From: Lysobacterales bacterium
Lineage (GTDB): Bacteria; Pseudomonadota; Gammaproteobacteria; Xanthomonadales; SZUA-36
Assembly: GCA_013213875.1 (NCBI GenBank)
Contig: JABSSV010000239.1
Span: 1 to 17,965, forward strand
Length of the DNA: 17,965 bases
Direction: 5' to 3'
The notes below the pieces were generated by a model. The model ran no database searches and was not told where the DNA came from. It worked only from the letters and a program-made list of their open reading frames with translations. Of the stretch, positions 7,180-15,401 are shown one piece after another (position 1 is the stretch's first letter; every line of letters begins with the position of its first letter). Both the position numbers and the translations under genes were made by a program.

Positions 7180-8217
7180 TCAGGACCCCAGAATCACAGC
7201 GCCGGAGAGCTTGATGGCAGCGGACACCAACACCCAGGCAATGGCGATCGGCACCAGAACCTTCCAGCCCAGACGCATGATCTGGTCATAGCGATAGCGC
7301 GGGAAGGTGGCACGCAGCCACAAAAACGAAAACATGAAAAACGCGGATTTGGCCAGGAACCAGTGGATGCCGCCCTGAGCCAAAATGGTGTCTCCGAGCA
7401 CCGGCATGCCCTGGAAGGGAGACAGCCAGCCACCCAGGAAGAACAGGGCCACCAAGCAGGAAATCATGATCATGTTGGCGTATTCCGCCAGGAAGAACAC
7501 GGCAAAGGCCGCACCGGAGTACTCCACATGGAAACCGGCCACAATCTCCGACTCACCCTCGGCAACGTCGAAGGGCGCACGGTTGGTTTCCGCGACACCG
7601 GAAATCCAGTAAACGATAAACAGCGGGAACAGGGGCAGCCAGAACCAGTCGAAGATACCGCCCGACTGGGCGCGCACAATCTCGTTCAGGTTGAGCGTGC
7701 CGGCCATGACCAGCACACCTACTAGGGCGAAACCCATGGCGATTTCGTAGGACACCATCTGCGCCGCCGAGCGCAGGCCACCGAGAAAGGCGTACTGGGA
7801 GTTGGAGGCCCAGCCGGCGATGATAATGCCGTAGATACCGATGGACATCATGGCCAGCAGGTACAACACGCCCGCATCGATATCCGCCAGCACCAGCGTG
7901 TCGCTGAAGGGAATCACGGCCCAGGCGGCAAACGCCGGTGCCAGGGTCAGGATCGGCGCCAGGAAGAAGAGAAAGCGGTTGGCATTGGCCGGCAACACGA
8001 TCTCTTTCAGCAGCAGCTTGAACACGTCCGCGAACGGTTGTGCCAGACCCCAGAGGCTGAAGCCAAAAATACCCACCCGGTTCGGACCCATGCGCGCCTG
8101 CATGAAACCAATGACGCGCCGTTCCGCATAGGTAAAGTACGCCACCGTCAGGATCAACGGCACGGTAATCATCAGGATCTTGGCAACGATCCAGATCAAC
8201 TCAAGCACGGCGTCCAT
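7180..8217 (-). CDS. nuoH: NADH-quinone oxidoreductase subunit H
   Basis: NuoH is the heel subunit of the membrane arm, which forms the quinone entry channel and the first part of the central charged axis. The product is 345 residues with about eight to nine membrane helices. Family motifs are clear: AERRVIGFMQARMGPNRVG (31-49) at the end of helix 1, the SYEIA segment (156-160), and the ETNRAPFDVAEGESEIVAGF loop (210-229) followed by HVEYSG, which lines the quinone tunnel. The ATG overlaps the nuoG TGA by one base (TGATG). No missing residue or unusual length was seen. Confidence 0.97.
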   Translation of the reverse strand: MDAVLELIWIVAKILMITVPLILTVAYFTYAERRVIGFMQARMGPNRVGIFGFSLWGLAQPFADVFKLLLKEIVLPANANRFLFFLAPILTLAPAFAAWAVIPFSDTLVLADIDAGVLYLLAMMSIGIYGIIIAGWASNSQYAFLGGLRSAAQMVSYEIAMGFALVGVLVMAGTLNLNEIVRAQSGGIFDWFWLPLFPLFIVYWISGVAETNRAPFDVAEGESEIVAGFHVEYSGAAFAVFFLAEYANMIMISCLVALFFLGGWLSPFQGMPVLGDTILAQGGIHWFLAKSAFFMFSFLWLRATFPRYRYDQIMRLGWKVLVPIAIAWVLVSAAIKLSGAVILGS

Positions 8218-10571
8218 CAGCCTGCAGCTCCTTCATTCGCTTGCACGGTAATTGGTCCCATGGCCGCACCGAGCACTTCGGCTTCAGCGGTGGCCGCGGC
8301 CACCGCCACAGCGCCCGGGGGCAGAGCGGAAGACAACTTCACGCTTAGGGTCAGGGCCTCGCCGCCCTGACTGACCTGCGCATGATCACCGTCCTTGAGA
8401 CCCAGAGACGCCGCGTCTGCGGGATTGAGCCGTACTTCGTCGGCTCCCTTTGCATGCACCGTGGACTGTAGCGCAGGCGATCGCCGGCACATGGCGTCCA
8501 CGGCGTACATGGGTACGGCGCCAAAACGGTAGAGTCCCGAGGCGGGTGTCGGCGCTTCCAGTTTGGCCAGCTCAGTCGCAGCAACTGGAGCCGCTTCTGG
8601 CATGGCAGCCCGAATTTCAGCCAGATCCACCTGGTCAAAACCGGGCAGCTCGCAGGCCTCGCCCAGGCGACGCAGAATCTTCCAACCAGGCCGCGACTCA
8701 CCCACCGCACGGCCGGCGGGTCGGACCGCGAAACGGTGGCCTTCCAAATTCATGTAGGACGCTTCCGTTTCCGGCCAGGCGGCCAGTGGCAGCAGCACAT
8801 CCGCCACCTCCAGCAGCGCATCACTGGCATAGGAAGTAACCGCGATAACACCTTCCGCCTGGCTCAGGGCCTGCATGGCGCGCGCGGGGTTTTCCAGGTC
8901 ACGAGCCGGCTCCAGATCCCAAAGCAGATAGCTTTTACGCGGCGTGGCCAGCATATCGGCAGCGTTAAGACCGCCATGCTGCGGCAGGGCACCCATGGCA
9001 GCAGCGCCCGTGGTGTTGCCGCCATAGGGCAACAGATTCAGGGCCGCACCGCTGGCCGCTGCCAGCCAACGTGCCAGTTGCCGCAGCCAGCTGGCCTGAC
9101 CGTGGGTCATGGCCGCCTGACCCACAATAACGCTGGGCTTGTTGGATTTGCAGAGGCCTTCTGCCATGGCTCGGTAAGCAGCGACATCGGCGCTGCCCAG
9201 CGCCGGCTGCAAGGCCTCCGGCAGGGCTTTGCCGCTGACTTCGGCAACCGCCTGAGCCAGCGCGGCAAGTTCCGCCACCATTTCCTGGGGCGCAGCGATC
9301 ATGCCGTCGGCCAGATCAAAGTGGAAGTTCCAGTCCACCGGGTTCAGCGCGTAGATGCTGGCGCCGGCCAGACTGGCCTTACGCACCCGGTGGCCAAGGA
9401 TGGGGGCTTCATGGCGAATATTGGAGCCAATCAGCAGAATCGCGTCGCTGGCTTCCAGCGCGGCGATCGGCGCCCCGAAAGTGGTCGGACGGAAGCCGTC
9501 ATCGGCAAAGTCGGCTTCGCGCAGGCGGTGATCAATGTGACCGCAACCGAGCCCGTCAGCCAGTCGTCGGGCCAGGAAATAGGCCTCGGAACTGGCACTG
9601 GGAGACATGAGGATACCCAGCTCGTCGCCCGCTTGCGCCTTCAAGATGGCATGCGCAGCAGCGAAAGCCTCATCCCAGCTGACATCAACCCAGACGCCGT
9701 CACGCTTGATGGCGGGCCGCTGCACACGGTCTTCCGTGTACAGGCCAAAGTGGCTGTAGCGATCGCGGTCCGTGAGCCAGGATTCGTTCAGCGTTTCCTG
9801 ATCACGCGGCACCGCCCGCATCACATCACCGCGGCGCGTGTGGTAGTAAAGCGCGGAGCCCACGCCGTCATGAATCGCGTGGGTCGGCTGGGCCACCAGC
9901 TCCCAGGAACGGGCCGAGTAGCGGAACGGCTTATTGGTCAGTGCGCCTACGGGACACAGGTCAATGACGTTTCCGGACAGCTCCGAATCGATGCTGGTTT
10001 CCAGACAGGTACCGATCTCGGTGCGATCGCCACGGCCAGAACCACCCATCTCGCTGGTACCGGCGATTTCTTCCAGAAAACGAACACAGCGCGTGCAGTG
10101 AATGCAGCGCGTCATGTCGGTCTGGATCAGAGGACCGACATTCTTGTCCTTAACCACCCGCTTGCGCTCGGTAAAGCGCGATACGGAGCGGCCATAGCCC
10201 ATGGCCATATCCTGCAGCTCGCACTCACCGCCCTGATCACAAATCGGGCAATCCAGCGGGTGGTTGATGAGCAGAAACTCCATCACCCCATGCTGCGCAT
10301 CCACGGCGCGCTTGGACTGGGTGTAAACCTTCATGCCGTCCATGACCGGCGTGGCGCAGGCCGGCAGGGGTTTGGGTGCTTTCTCCACGTCCACCAGACA
10401 CATGCGGCAGTTGGCGGCAATGGTCAGCTTGCGGTGATAGCAGAAGCGCGGAACGGCAATACCTGCCTTGTCCGTTGCTTCGATAATCATGGAGTTCTTC
10501 GGTACTTCGAGGGGAATGCCATCCACCTCGATGTTGACCATTTCGACCTCCTGGTCGACCACGGCACTCAT
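8217..10571 (-). CDS. nuoG: NADH-quinone oxidoreductase subunit G
   Basis: NuoG is the largest peripheral-arm subunit, holding Fe-S clusters on the path from FMN to quinone. Numbered from the ATG at 10571 (784 residues), the ligands are Cys44, 55, 58, 72 for [2Fe-2S] N1b; His104, Cys108, 111, 117 for N5; and Cys156, 159, 162, 206 for N4. The extra cysteine set for N7 found in E. coli and Thermus is absent: the segment around 225-250 has no Cys. The rest is a molybdopterin-oxidoreductase-like fold without cofactor role. The first ATG overlaps the nuoF stop by four bases (ATGA) and has GGAG upstream; Met11 (ATG at 10541) has an even stronger site, so the true start is uncertain by ten residues. 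Confidence 0.96.
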   Translation of the reverse strand: MSAVVDQEVEMVNIEVDGIPLEVPKNSMIIEATDKAGIAVPRFCYHRKLTIAANCRMCLVDVEKAPKPLPACATPVMDGMKVYTQSKRAVDAQHGVMEFLLINHPLDCPICDQGGECELQDMAMGYGRSVSRFTERKRVVKDKNVGPLIQTDMTRCIHCTRCVRFLEEIAGTSEMGGSGRGDRTEIGTCLETSIDSELSGNVIDLCPVGALTNKPFRYSARSWELVAQPTHAIHDGVGSALYYHTRRGDVMRAVPRDQETLNESWLTDRDRYSHFGLYTEDRVQRPAIKRDGVWVDVSWDEAFAAAHAILKAQAGDELGILMSPSASSEAYFLARRLADGLGCGHIDHRLREADFADDGFRPTTFGAPIAALEASDAILLIGSNIRHEAPILGHRVRKASLAGASIYALNPVDWNFHFDLADGMIAAPQEMVAELAALAQAVAEVSGKALPEALQPALGSADVAAYRAMAEGLCKSNKPSVIVGQAAMTHGQASWLRQLARWLAAASGAALNLLPYGGNTTGAAAMGALPQHGGLNAADMLATPRKSYLLWDLEPARDLENPARAMQALSQAEGVIAVTSYASDALLEVADVLLPLAAWPETEASYMNLEGHRFAVRPAGRAVGESRPGWKILRRLGEACELPGFDQVDLAEIRAAMPEAAPVAATELAKLEAPTPASGLYRFGAVPMYAVDAMCRRSPALQSTVHAKGADEVRLNPADAASLGLKDGDHAQVSQGGEALTLSVKLSSALPPGAVAVAAATAEAEVLGAAMGPITVQANEGAAG
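10539..10552 (-). promoter_or_regulatory. Consensus ribosome site before an internal nuoG ATG
   Basis: On the minus strand AGGAGG (10547-10552) is followed by five bases and then ATG at 10541-10539, which is codon 11 of nuoG as called. This is the most perfect Shine-Dalgarno sequence I noticed in the operon. Starting here would give MVNIEVDGIPLEVP, beginning exactly at the first strand of the ferredoxin-like domain. Initiation may occur at both ATGs. Confidence 0.6.
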
Positions 10572-11863
10572 GCGGCTTTCTCCCCGACACCATCAACAAT
10601 GGAACGCTTGTGGTCTACGAAGTATTCGAACTCATGCCAGAAATGACGCAGGAAGCCCTGCACCGGCCAGGCTGCCGCCTCGCCAAAGGCGCAAATCGTG
10701 TGCCCTTCAATCTGACCCGCTGCCGATTTCAACAGCCCCAGATCTTCACGGGTACCGTTGCCATCAAGAATGCGCTGCAGCACCCGGTGCATCCAGCCCG
10801 TACCCTCACGGCAGGGGGTGCACTGGCCACAGGATTCCATGTGATAGAAACGCGCGATGCGCGTGCAGGCGCCCACCATGCAGGTGGTTTCATCCATCAC
10901 GATCACCGCACCGGAGCCCAGGCCCGAACCGGCTTTGCCGATCGAGTCATAGTCCATGGTGGTTTCCATCATGACGTCTGCGGGTAGTACCGGCATGGAA
11001 GAGCCGCCGGGAATCACCCCTTTCAGCGCGTTGCCATTACGCATGCCACCGGCCATTTCCAGCAACTCCGGAAACGGTGTGCCCAGCGGAATCTCAAAGT
11101 TGCCCGGCTTGGCCACGTGGCCAGAGACAGAAAATACTTTCGGCCCGCCATTGTTCGGCTTGCCGATATTCAGGAACCAGTCAGCCCCGTTACGCAGAAT
11201 GTGCGGCACCGAGGCCAGCGTTTCCGTGTTGTTGATGGTGGTCGGTTTACCGTACAGGCCAAAGTTGGCCGGGAACGGTGGTTTGAAGCGCGGCTGCCCT
11301 TTCTTGCCCTCCAAGGACTCCATGAGGGCGGTTTCTTCGCCACAGATGTAAGCGCCGGCGCCCAGCACACCATAAATGTCCATATCGATGCCGGAACCAT
11401 CCAGATCCTTACCCAGCAGACCGGCCTCGTAGGCCTCCGCCAGGGCGTCATCGAAGCGATGGAACGGCTCGTGATGAAACTCGCCGCGCAGGTAGTTGTA
11501 GCCCACGCTGGCACCCATGGCGTAGCCGGCAATGGCCATGCCTTCGATCACCGAATGCGGGTTGTAACGCAGGATGTCGCGGTCATGACAGGTACCGGGC
11601 TCGGATTCGTCCGAGTTACAGAGGATGTATTTCTGCACCGGTGCCGACCGGGGCATAAAGCTCCACTTCAGCCCAGTGGGAAAGCCCGCGCCGCCGCGGC
11701 CGCGCAGAGAGGAAGCCTTCACCATTTCAATGATGTCTTCCTGCGGCGTCTTTTCCGCCAGAATTTTTTTCCACGCCTCATAACCACCGGTCTTGCGGTA
11801 GTTCTCCAGCGTCCAAGGTTCATCAAAATCCAGCGTAGTAAATACGACGTTGTGCTCGGCCAT
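10568..11863 (-). CDS. nuoF: NADH-quinone oxidoreductase subunit F
   Basis: NuoF binds NADH and FMN and carries the [4Fe-4S] cluster N3, so it is the entry point for electrons into complex I. The 431-residue product has the glycine-rich GRGGAGFPTGLKW motif (55-67), the FMN-site CNSDESEPGTCHDR (82-95), GAGAYICGEETAL (168-180) and the N3 ligands Cys345, 348, 351 in ESCGQCTPCREGTGW plus Cys391 in HTICAFGEAAAWP. All are in the usual order and spacing. It starts two bases after the nuoE stop and overlaps nuoG by four bases. Confidence 0.98.
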   Translation of the reverse strand: MAEHNVVFTTLDFDEPWTLENYRKTGGYEAWKKILAEKTPQEDIIEMVKASSLRGRGGAGFPTGLKWSFMPRSAPVQKYILCNSDESEPGTCHDRDILRYNPHSVIEGMAIAGYAMGASVGYNYLRGEFHHEPFHRFDDALAEAYEAGLLGKDLDGSGIDMDIYGVLGAGAYICGEETALMESLEGKKGQPRFKPPFPANFGLYGKPTTINNTETLASVPHILRNGADWFLNIGKPNNGGPKVFSVSGHVAKPGNFEIPLGTPFPELLEMAGGMRNGNALKGVIPGGSSMPVLPADVMMETTMDYDSIGKAGSGLGSGAVIVMDETTCMVGACTRIARFYHMESCGQCTPCREGTGWMHRVLQRILDGNGTREDLGLLKSAAGQIEGHTICAFGEAAAWPVQGFLRHFWHEFEYFVDHKRSIVDGVGEKAA

Positions 11864-11865
11864 GT

Positions 11866-12381
11866 TTAGTCCAACCCGTCAACAATACGGTCAAAGGCCT
11901 CCGTGTCGAGATCCTCATGATAGTGACCATTCACCACCATCATGGGCGCTCCACAGCAGGCCGCCAGGCACTCCTCCTCCACCACGAGGGTGACCCGCCC
12001 ATCCGGCGTTGTCTCACCCATCTTGATGCCCAGTTTCTGCTCGGCGTGGGCGACCAGCGAGTCCGCTCCATTCAGCCAGCAGGAAATATTGGTGCAAATG
12101 TTTACCTTGTTCCGGCCGCAAGGCTCGTTATGGAACATGGAATAGAAGCTTGCCACCTCGGCCGCCCAAACCGGCGGCAGATCCAGGTAGTCGGCCACGG
12201 CCTCGACCAGATCGCGGCTCAGGTAGCCGTCGTTCTGCTCTTGCGCAGCCAGCAGGGACTGAATCAGCGCCGAGCGCTTGCGATCAGCCGGGAACTTGGC
12301 CACCCAGTGGTCAATCGTGGCGCGGGTCTCGGCCGATAACAGGTCGGCTTTACCCGCTGCGTATGCAGCTTTGTGGGCCAT
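11866..12381 (-). CDS. nuoE: NADH-quinone oxidoreductase subunit E
   Basis: NuoE is the thioredoxin-fold [2Fe-2S] subunit (cluster N1a) that pairs with NuoF. The 171-residue protein has the four ligands in the family pattern: Cys96 and Cys101 (CTNISC, CX4C) and Cys138 and Cys142 (CLAAC, CX3C). An N-terminal helical region (about 1-75) precedes the fold, and VASFYSMF at 76-83 is a recognisable family segment. The ATG overlaps the nuoD TAA by one base (TAATG), supporting this start. Confidence 0.97.
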   Translation of the reverse strand: MAHKAAYAAGKADLLSAETRATIDHWVAKFPADRKRSALIQSLLAAQEQNDGYLSRDLVEAVADYLDLPPVWAAEVASFYSMFHNEPCGRNKVNICTNISCWLNGADSLVAHAEQKLGIKMGETTPDGRVTLVVEEECLAACCGAPMMVVNGHYHEDLDTEAFDRIVDGLD

Positions 12382-13634
12382 TAGCGATCCACCTCTCCAA
12401 ACACAATGTCCTGTGTACCGATCATGGCCGGCACGTCCGCGAGCATATGCCCTTTCACCATCTCTTCCATGGCGGAAAGGTGCGCAAAGCCCGGCGCCCG
12501 GAAGTGGGCACGGAAGGGCTTGTTGGCGCCGTCAGACACCAGATAGCAGCCGAACTCGCCTTTCGGCGCCTCGACGGCTGCATAGGTCTCACCAGCGGGC
12601 ACACAGTAGCCCTCGGTGAACAGCTTAAAGTGGTGAATCAGCGCTTCCATGTCATCCTTCATTTCCTCGCGCGTAGGCGGGATGACCTTGAAATTCTTGA
12701 GCATGACCGGGCCGGGATTTTCCCGCAGCCACTTGACGCACTGCAAGATGATGGATGCGGACTGACGCATTTCCTCAATGCGCACCAGATAGCGGTCGTA
12801 GCAGTCACCGTTGACGCCGACGGGAATGTCGAAGTCCATGTCAGCATAGGCCGCATAGGGCTCTTTCTTGCGCAGGTCCCACTCCACCCCGGAAGCACGC
12901 AGCATGGGGCCGGTAAAGCCCAACTGCAGGGCGCGCTCTGGTGAGACCACGCCGATATTCACCGTACGCTGCTTCCAGATACGGTTGTCGGTCAGCAGTT
13001 CTTCATATTCATCCACGCGGGCCGGGAAATCCGTGGCAAACGCTTCGATGAAGTCAAGCAGGCTGCCGTCGCGCCACTCGTTCTTGCGCTTCAGGTCCTT
13101 GCCCTTGGTCCAGGGCGATTCTTTATGTTGCGGCATGCGATCCGGCAGATCACGATAGACGCCGCCCGGGCGGTAGTAGCTGGCGTGCATGCGTGCGCCG
13201 GAAACTGCCTCATACATGTCCATGGTGGCTTCGCGCTCACGGAACGCGTAGAGGAACACGGTCATGGCGCCCAGGTCGAGTCCGTTGGCGCCGGTCCACA
13301 TCAGGTGGTTCCCCAGCCGCGTGATCTCGTCGAACATGGTGCGAATCATTTGCGCACGCTTCGGCGGCTCGATCCCCAGCAGCTGTTCGATGGCGCGCAC
13401 GTAGGCGTGCTCGTTGCACATCATGGAGACGTAGTCGAGCCGGTCCATGTAGCCAATGGACTGGTTAAACGGCTTACTTTCCGCCAGCTTCTCCGTCGCG
13501 CGGTGCAGCAGGCCGACGTGCGGGTCGGCCCGCACCACGGTTTCACCGTCCAGCTCCAGCACCAGGCGCAGTACGCCATGGGCCGCCGGATGCTGCGGAC
13601 CAAAATTCATCGTATAGCTATTGATATCACCCAT
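12381..13634 (-). CDS. nuoD: NADH-quinone oxidoreductase subunit D
   Basis: NuoD is the 49-kDa subunit, related to the large subunit of NiFe hydrogenases, that forms the quinone headgroup pocket with NuoB. From the ATG at 13634 it has 417 residues, the normal length for an unfused NuoD, and begins MGDINSYTMNFGPQHPAAHG. His19 and Tyr68 lie 49 residues apart, as do the quinone-binding His38 and Tyr87 of Thermus Nqo4. The frame is open 33 codons further up, but that stretch lies inside nuoC and does not resemble the family. The chosen ATG overlaps the nuoC stop by eight bases. In E. coli and Pseudomonas nuoC and nuoD are fused; here they are separate. Confidence 0.97.
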   Translation of the reverse strand: MGDINSYTMNFGPQHPAAHGVLRLVLELDGETVVRADPHVGLLHRATEKLAESKPFNQSIGYMDRLDYVSMMCNEHAYVRAIEQLLGIEPPKRAQMIRTMFDEITRLGNHLMWTGANGLDLGAMTVFLYAFREREATMDMYEAVSGARMHASYYRPGGVYRDLPDRMPQHKESPWTKGKDLKRKNEWRDGSLLDFIEAFATDFPARVDEYEELLTDNRIWKQRTVNIGVVSPERALQLGFTGPMLRASGVEWDLRKKEPYAAYADMDFDIPVGVNGDCYDRYLVRIEEMRQSASIILQCVKWLRENPGPVMLKNFKVIPPTREEMKDDMEALIHHFKLFTEGYCVPAGETYAAVEAPKGEFGCYLVSDGANKPFRAHFRAPGFAHLSAMEEMVKGHMLADVPAMIGTQDIVFGEVDR

Positions 13635-14361
13635 GCTCTTCAGCTCCACCGGCCTCAGCGGCCTGATCGATCTCGTCAGCCTGATAGCGCGAGTCTTCGC
13701 GGATGACGCGCGGCACCAGCACGCGCGGCTCAATTTCCACCGGCTCGTAAATCACCCGCTGGCGCTCTTCGTCATAGCGCACGGTGACATTGCCGATTAA
13801 GGGGAAGTCCTTGCGGAAGGGATGGCCGGTAAAACCATAGTCGGTCAGAATTCGACGCAGATCCGGATGACCTTCAAAGATGATGCCGTACAGGTCAAAG
13901 GCTTCCCGCTCATACCAGTTAGCCGCGTTCCAGATTTCTACCACGGAGGGCACAATCGGAAACGACTCGTCCGCTGCAAAGGTACGCACGCGCAGGCGCC
14001 GGTTGTGGCGCAGGGAAATCAGATGAAGCACCACGGCAAAGCGATTCTCCACCGTCTCGGCTTCCGGCAGCTCCTGCCAGCGGAAGCGCCCGGGGCCCAG
14101 CCCCTCGACGCCTCGGCTGAAGCCTTCACCGGTCACGTCGGTGGTATCCCACTCGGCCTGGCCGTAGCTGAGATAGTCCACACCACACAGGTCCGTGAGC
14201 TGTTCGAAGTGAAAATCTTCGTGATCACGCAGGGTCTTGGTGACTTCCAACCACTGACCCACCGGCACTTCCAGGGTCAGTTCGCCACGCGCATTGCGCT
14301 CCTGGCGCACGCTCTCACCCAGAATATCGGTGACTTTCTTGCTGAATGCGTTGCTGCTCAT
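13627..14361 (-). CDS. nuoC: NADH-quinone oxidoreductase subunit C
   Basis: NuoC is the 30-kDa subunit of the connecting module, a structural partner of NuoD. From the ATG at 14361 it is 244 residues. The conserved block WYEREAFDLYGIIFEGHPDL (149-168), then RRILTDYGFTGHPFRKDFPL (169-188), contains the family signature. An upstream in-frame TTG at 14379 would add six residues and overlap nuoB, but it is a weak start codon without a ribosome site, so ATG is preferred. The last 20 residues are acidic and alanine/glycine-rich. A polar loop around 69-104 interrupts the domain, as in other proteobacterial NuoC proteins. Confidence 0.95.
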   Translation of the reverse strand: MSSNAFSKKVTDILGESVRQERNARGELTLEVPVGQWLEVTKTLRDHEDFHFEQLTDLCGVDYLSYGQAEWDTTDVTGEGFSRGVEGLGPGRFRWQELPEAETVENRFAVVLHLISLRHNRRLRVRTFAADESFPIVPSVVEIWNAANWYEREAFDLYGIIFEGHPDLRRILTDYGFTGHPFRKDFPLIGNVTVRYDEERQRVIYEPVEIEPRVLVPRVIREDSRYQADEIDQAAEAGGAEEHG

Positions 14362-14368
14362 GGTGCAA

Positions 14369-14905
14369 TTACCGGGCAATCGTATTGGTGCGGCGAATCT
14401 TGTTTTGCAGCTGCAAAATGCCGTAGATCAGCGCTTCCGCCGTGGGCGGACAACCGGGCACGTAGATGTCGACCGGAACCACACGGTCGCAGCCGCGTGT
14501 CACGGCATAGGAGTAGTGGTAATAGCCGCCGCCGTTGGCACAGGAGCCCATGGAGATGACCCACTTGGGATCCGGCATCTGGTCATAAACCTTACGCAGC
14601 GCCGGCGCCATCTTGTTGCACAGCGTGCCGGCCACGATCATGACATCCGACTGGCGGGGACTGGGCCGCAGAATCACCCCGAAGCGGTCGAGGTCATAGC
14701 GTGACGCACCCGCCCGCATCATTTCCACGGCGCAACATGCGAGCCCAAAGGTGACGGGCCACAGAGACCCGGTGCGGGCCCAGTTCACCAGCGCATCAAT
14801 ACTGGTCGTGACCGCGCCGCGATTCAGCAGCGGATTGTCATCCGGACTTGGCCGCAGGATGTCGTCAATCGCGCCCAGCTGGGCGACACCTTCTGTTATT
14901 CCCAT
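14369..14905 (-). CDS. nuoB: NADH-quinone oxidoreductase subunit B
   Basis: NuoB carries cluster N2, the terminal [4Fe-4S] centre that reduces quinone. The 178-residue product has the unusual tandem ligands Cys57-Cys58 (GLACCAVEMM), then Cys122 (MGSCANGGGYY) and Cys152 (VPGCPPTAEAL), matching E. coli Cys63, 64, 129 and 158. RYDLDRFGVILRPSPRQSD (69-87) is the usual family block. The start overlaps the end of nuoA by ten bases (14896-14905), which suggests coupled translation. Confidence 0.98.
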   Translation of the reverse strand: MGITEGVAQLGAIDDILRPSPDDNPLLNRGAVTTSIDALVNWARTGSLWPVTFGLACCAVEMMRAGASRYDLDRFGVILRPSPRQSDVMIVAGTLCNKMAPALRKVYDQMPDPKWVISMGSCANGGGYYHYSYAVTRGCDRVVPVDIYVPGCPPTAEALIYGILQLQNKIRRTNTIAR

Positions 14906-15252
14906 TCCAGCGCACCCCGCTTCCAGGCAATAAAGAAACCCACAATAAGTTCCGCCACAAAGATGGTCATGGCGACCAAACCAAAGACACCCAACTTGTC
15001 CAGAGCCACGGCCCAGGGGATAAAGAAGGCGATCTCAAGGTCAAAAATAATGAAAAGGATGGCGACCAAGTAAAAGCGCACATCGAATTTCCCACGCGCG
15101 TCCTCAAACGCTTCGAAGCCACACTCAAAGGGCGCGGCTTTCTCACTGGTGGGGTTTCGGGGCGACAGCACGCTCCCGAGCGTGATGAGCACGATGCCCA
15201 ACACGGTTGACACTCCTATAAAGAGGAGGATCGGCAAGTATTCAGCCAGCAT
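14896..15252 (-). CDS. nuoA: NADH-quinone oxidoreductase subunit A
   Basis: NuoA is a small membrane-arm subunit, homologous to mitochondrial ND3, whose first loop reaches the quinone site. It has 118 residues and three membrane helices (about 6-28, 61-82, 88-110). The loop motif KAAPFECGFEAFEDARGKFD (38-57), including Cys44, and the charged helix segment FDLEIAFFIPW (70-80) are intact. It is the first nuo gene, 44 bases after the tRNA-Leu gene. That leader shows no clear promoter, so the gene is probably expressed from upstream, possibly with a 5' end made by tRNA 3' processing (inference). Confidence 0.97.
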   Translation of the reverse strand: MLAEYLPILLFIGVSTVLGIVLITLGSVLSPRNPTSEKAAPFECGFEAFEDARGKFDVRFYLVAILFIIFDLEIAFFIPWAVALDKLGVFGLVAMTIFVAELIVGFFIAWKRGALEWE

Positions 15253-15296
15253 TGTCTGCTCTCAGTTCCCGGCAAGCTATCGCTGCCGCAGTCAGT

Positions 15297-15381
15297 TGGT
15301 GCCCAAGGCCGGACTCGAACCGGCACGGCTTTCGCCACTACCCCCTCAAGATAGCGTGTCTACCAATTCCACCACTTGGGC
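15297..15381 (-). tRNA. leuU: tRNA-Leu (anticodon GAG)
   Basis: This is an 85-base class II tRNA with encoded CCA. The acceptor stem is GCCCAAG/CTTGGGC with discriminator A73, as leucine tRNAs require. The anticodon loop TTGAGGG gives anticodon GAG, reading CUC and CUU. A long variable arm (TGGCGAAAGCCG region) and the T arm GCCGG/CCGGC follow. In E. coli the leuU gene for tRNA-Leu(GAG) likewise follows secG, which supports the symbol. It lies between secG and nuoA with no terminator on either side. Confidence 0.97.
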
Positions 15382-15401
15382 AAGTGTTACCAAAATCGTG
15401 C

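Noticed and set aside
8736..10646. A 636-codon open frame on the plus strand
   Set aside because: It lies wholly antisense to nuoG and the end of nuoF, whose Fe-S motifs prove the minus strand is coding. The translation is low-complexity Gln/Arg/His/Gly-rich with no recognisable domain, the usual result of GC-rich codon use on the other strand.
15253..15296. Possible separate nuo promoter between tRNA-Leu and nuoA
   Set aside because: The 44 bases hold no -10/-35 pair with acceptable spacing, and the 20 bases between secG and the tRNA add only a TAACAC without a -35 box.
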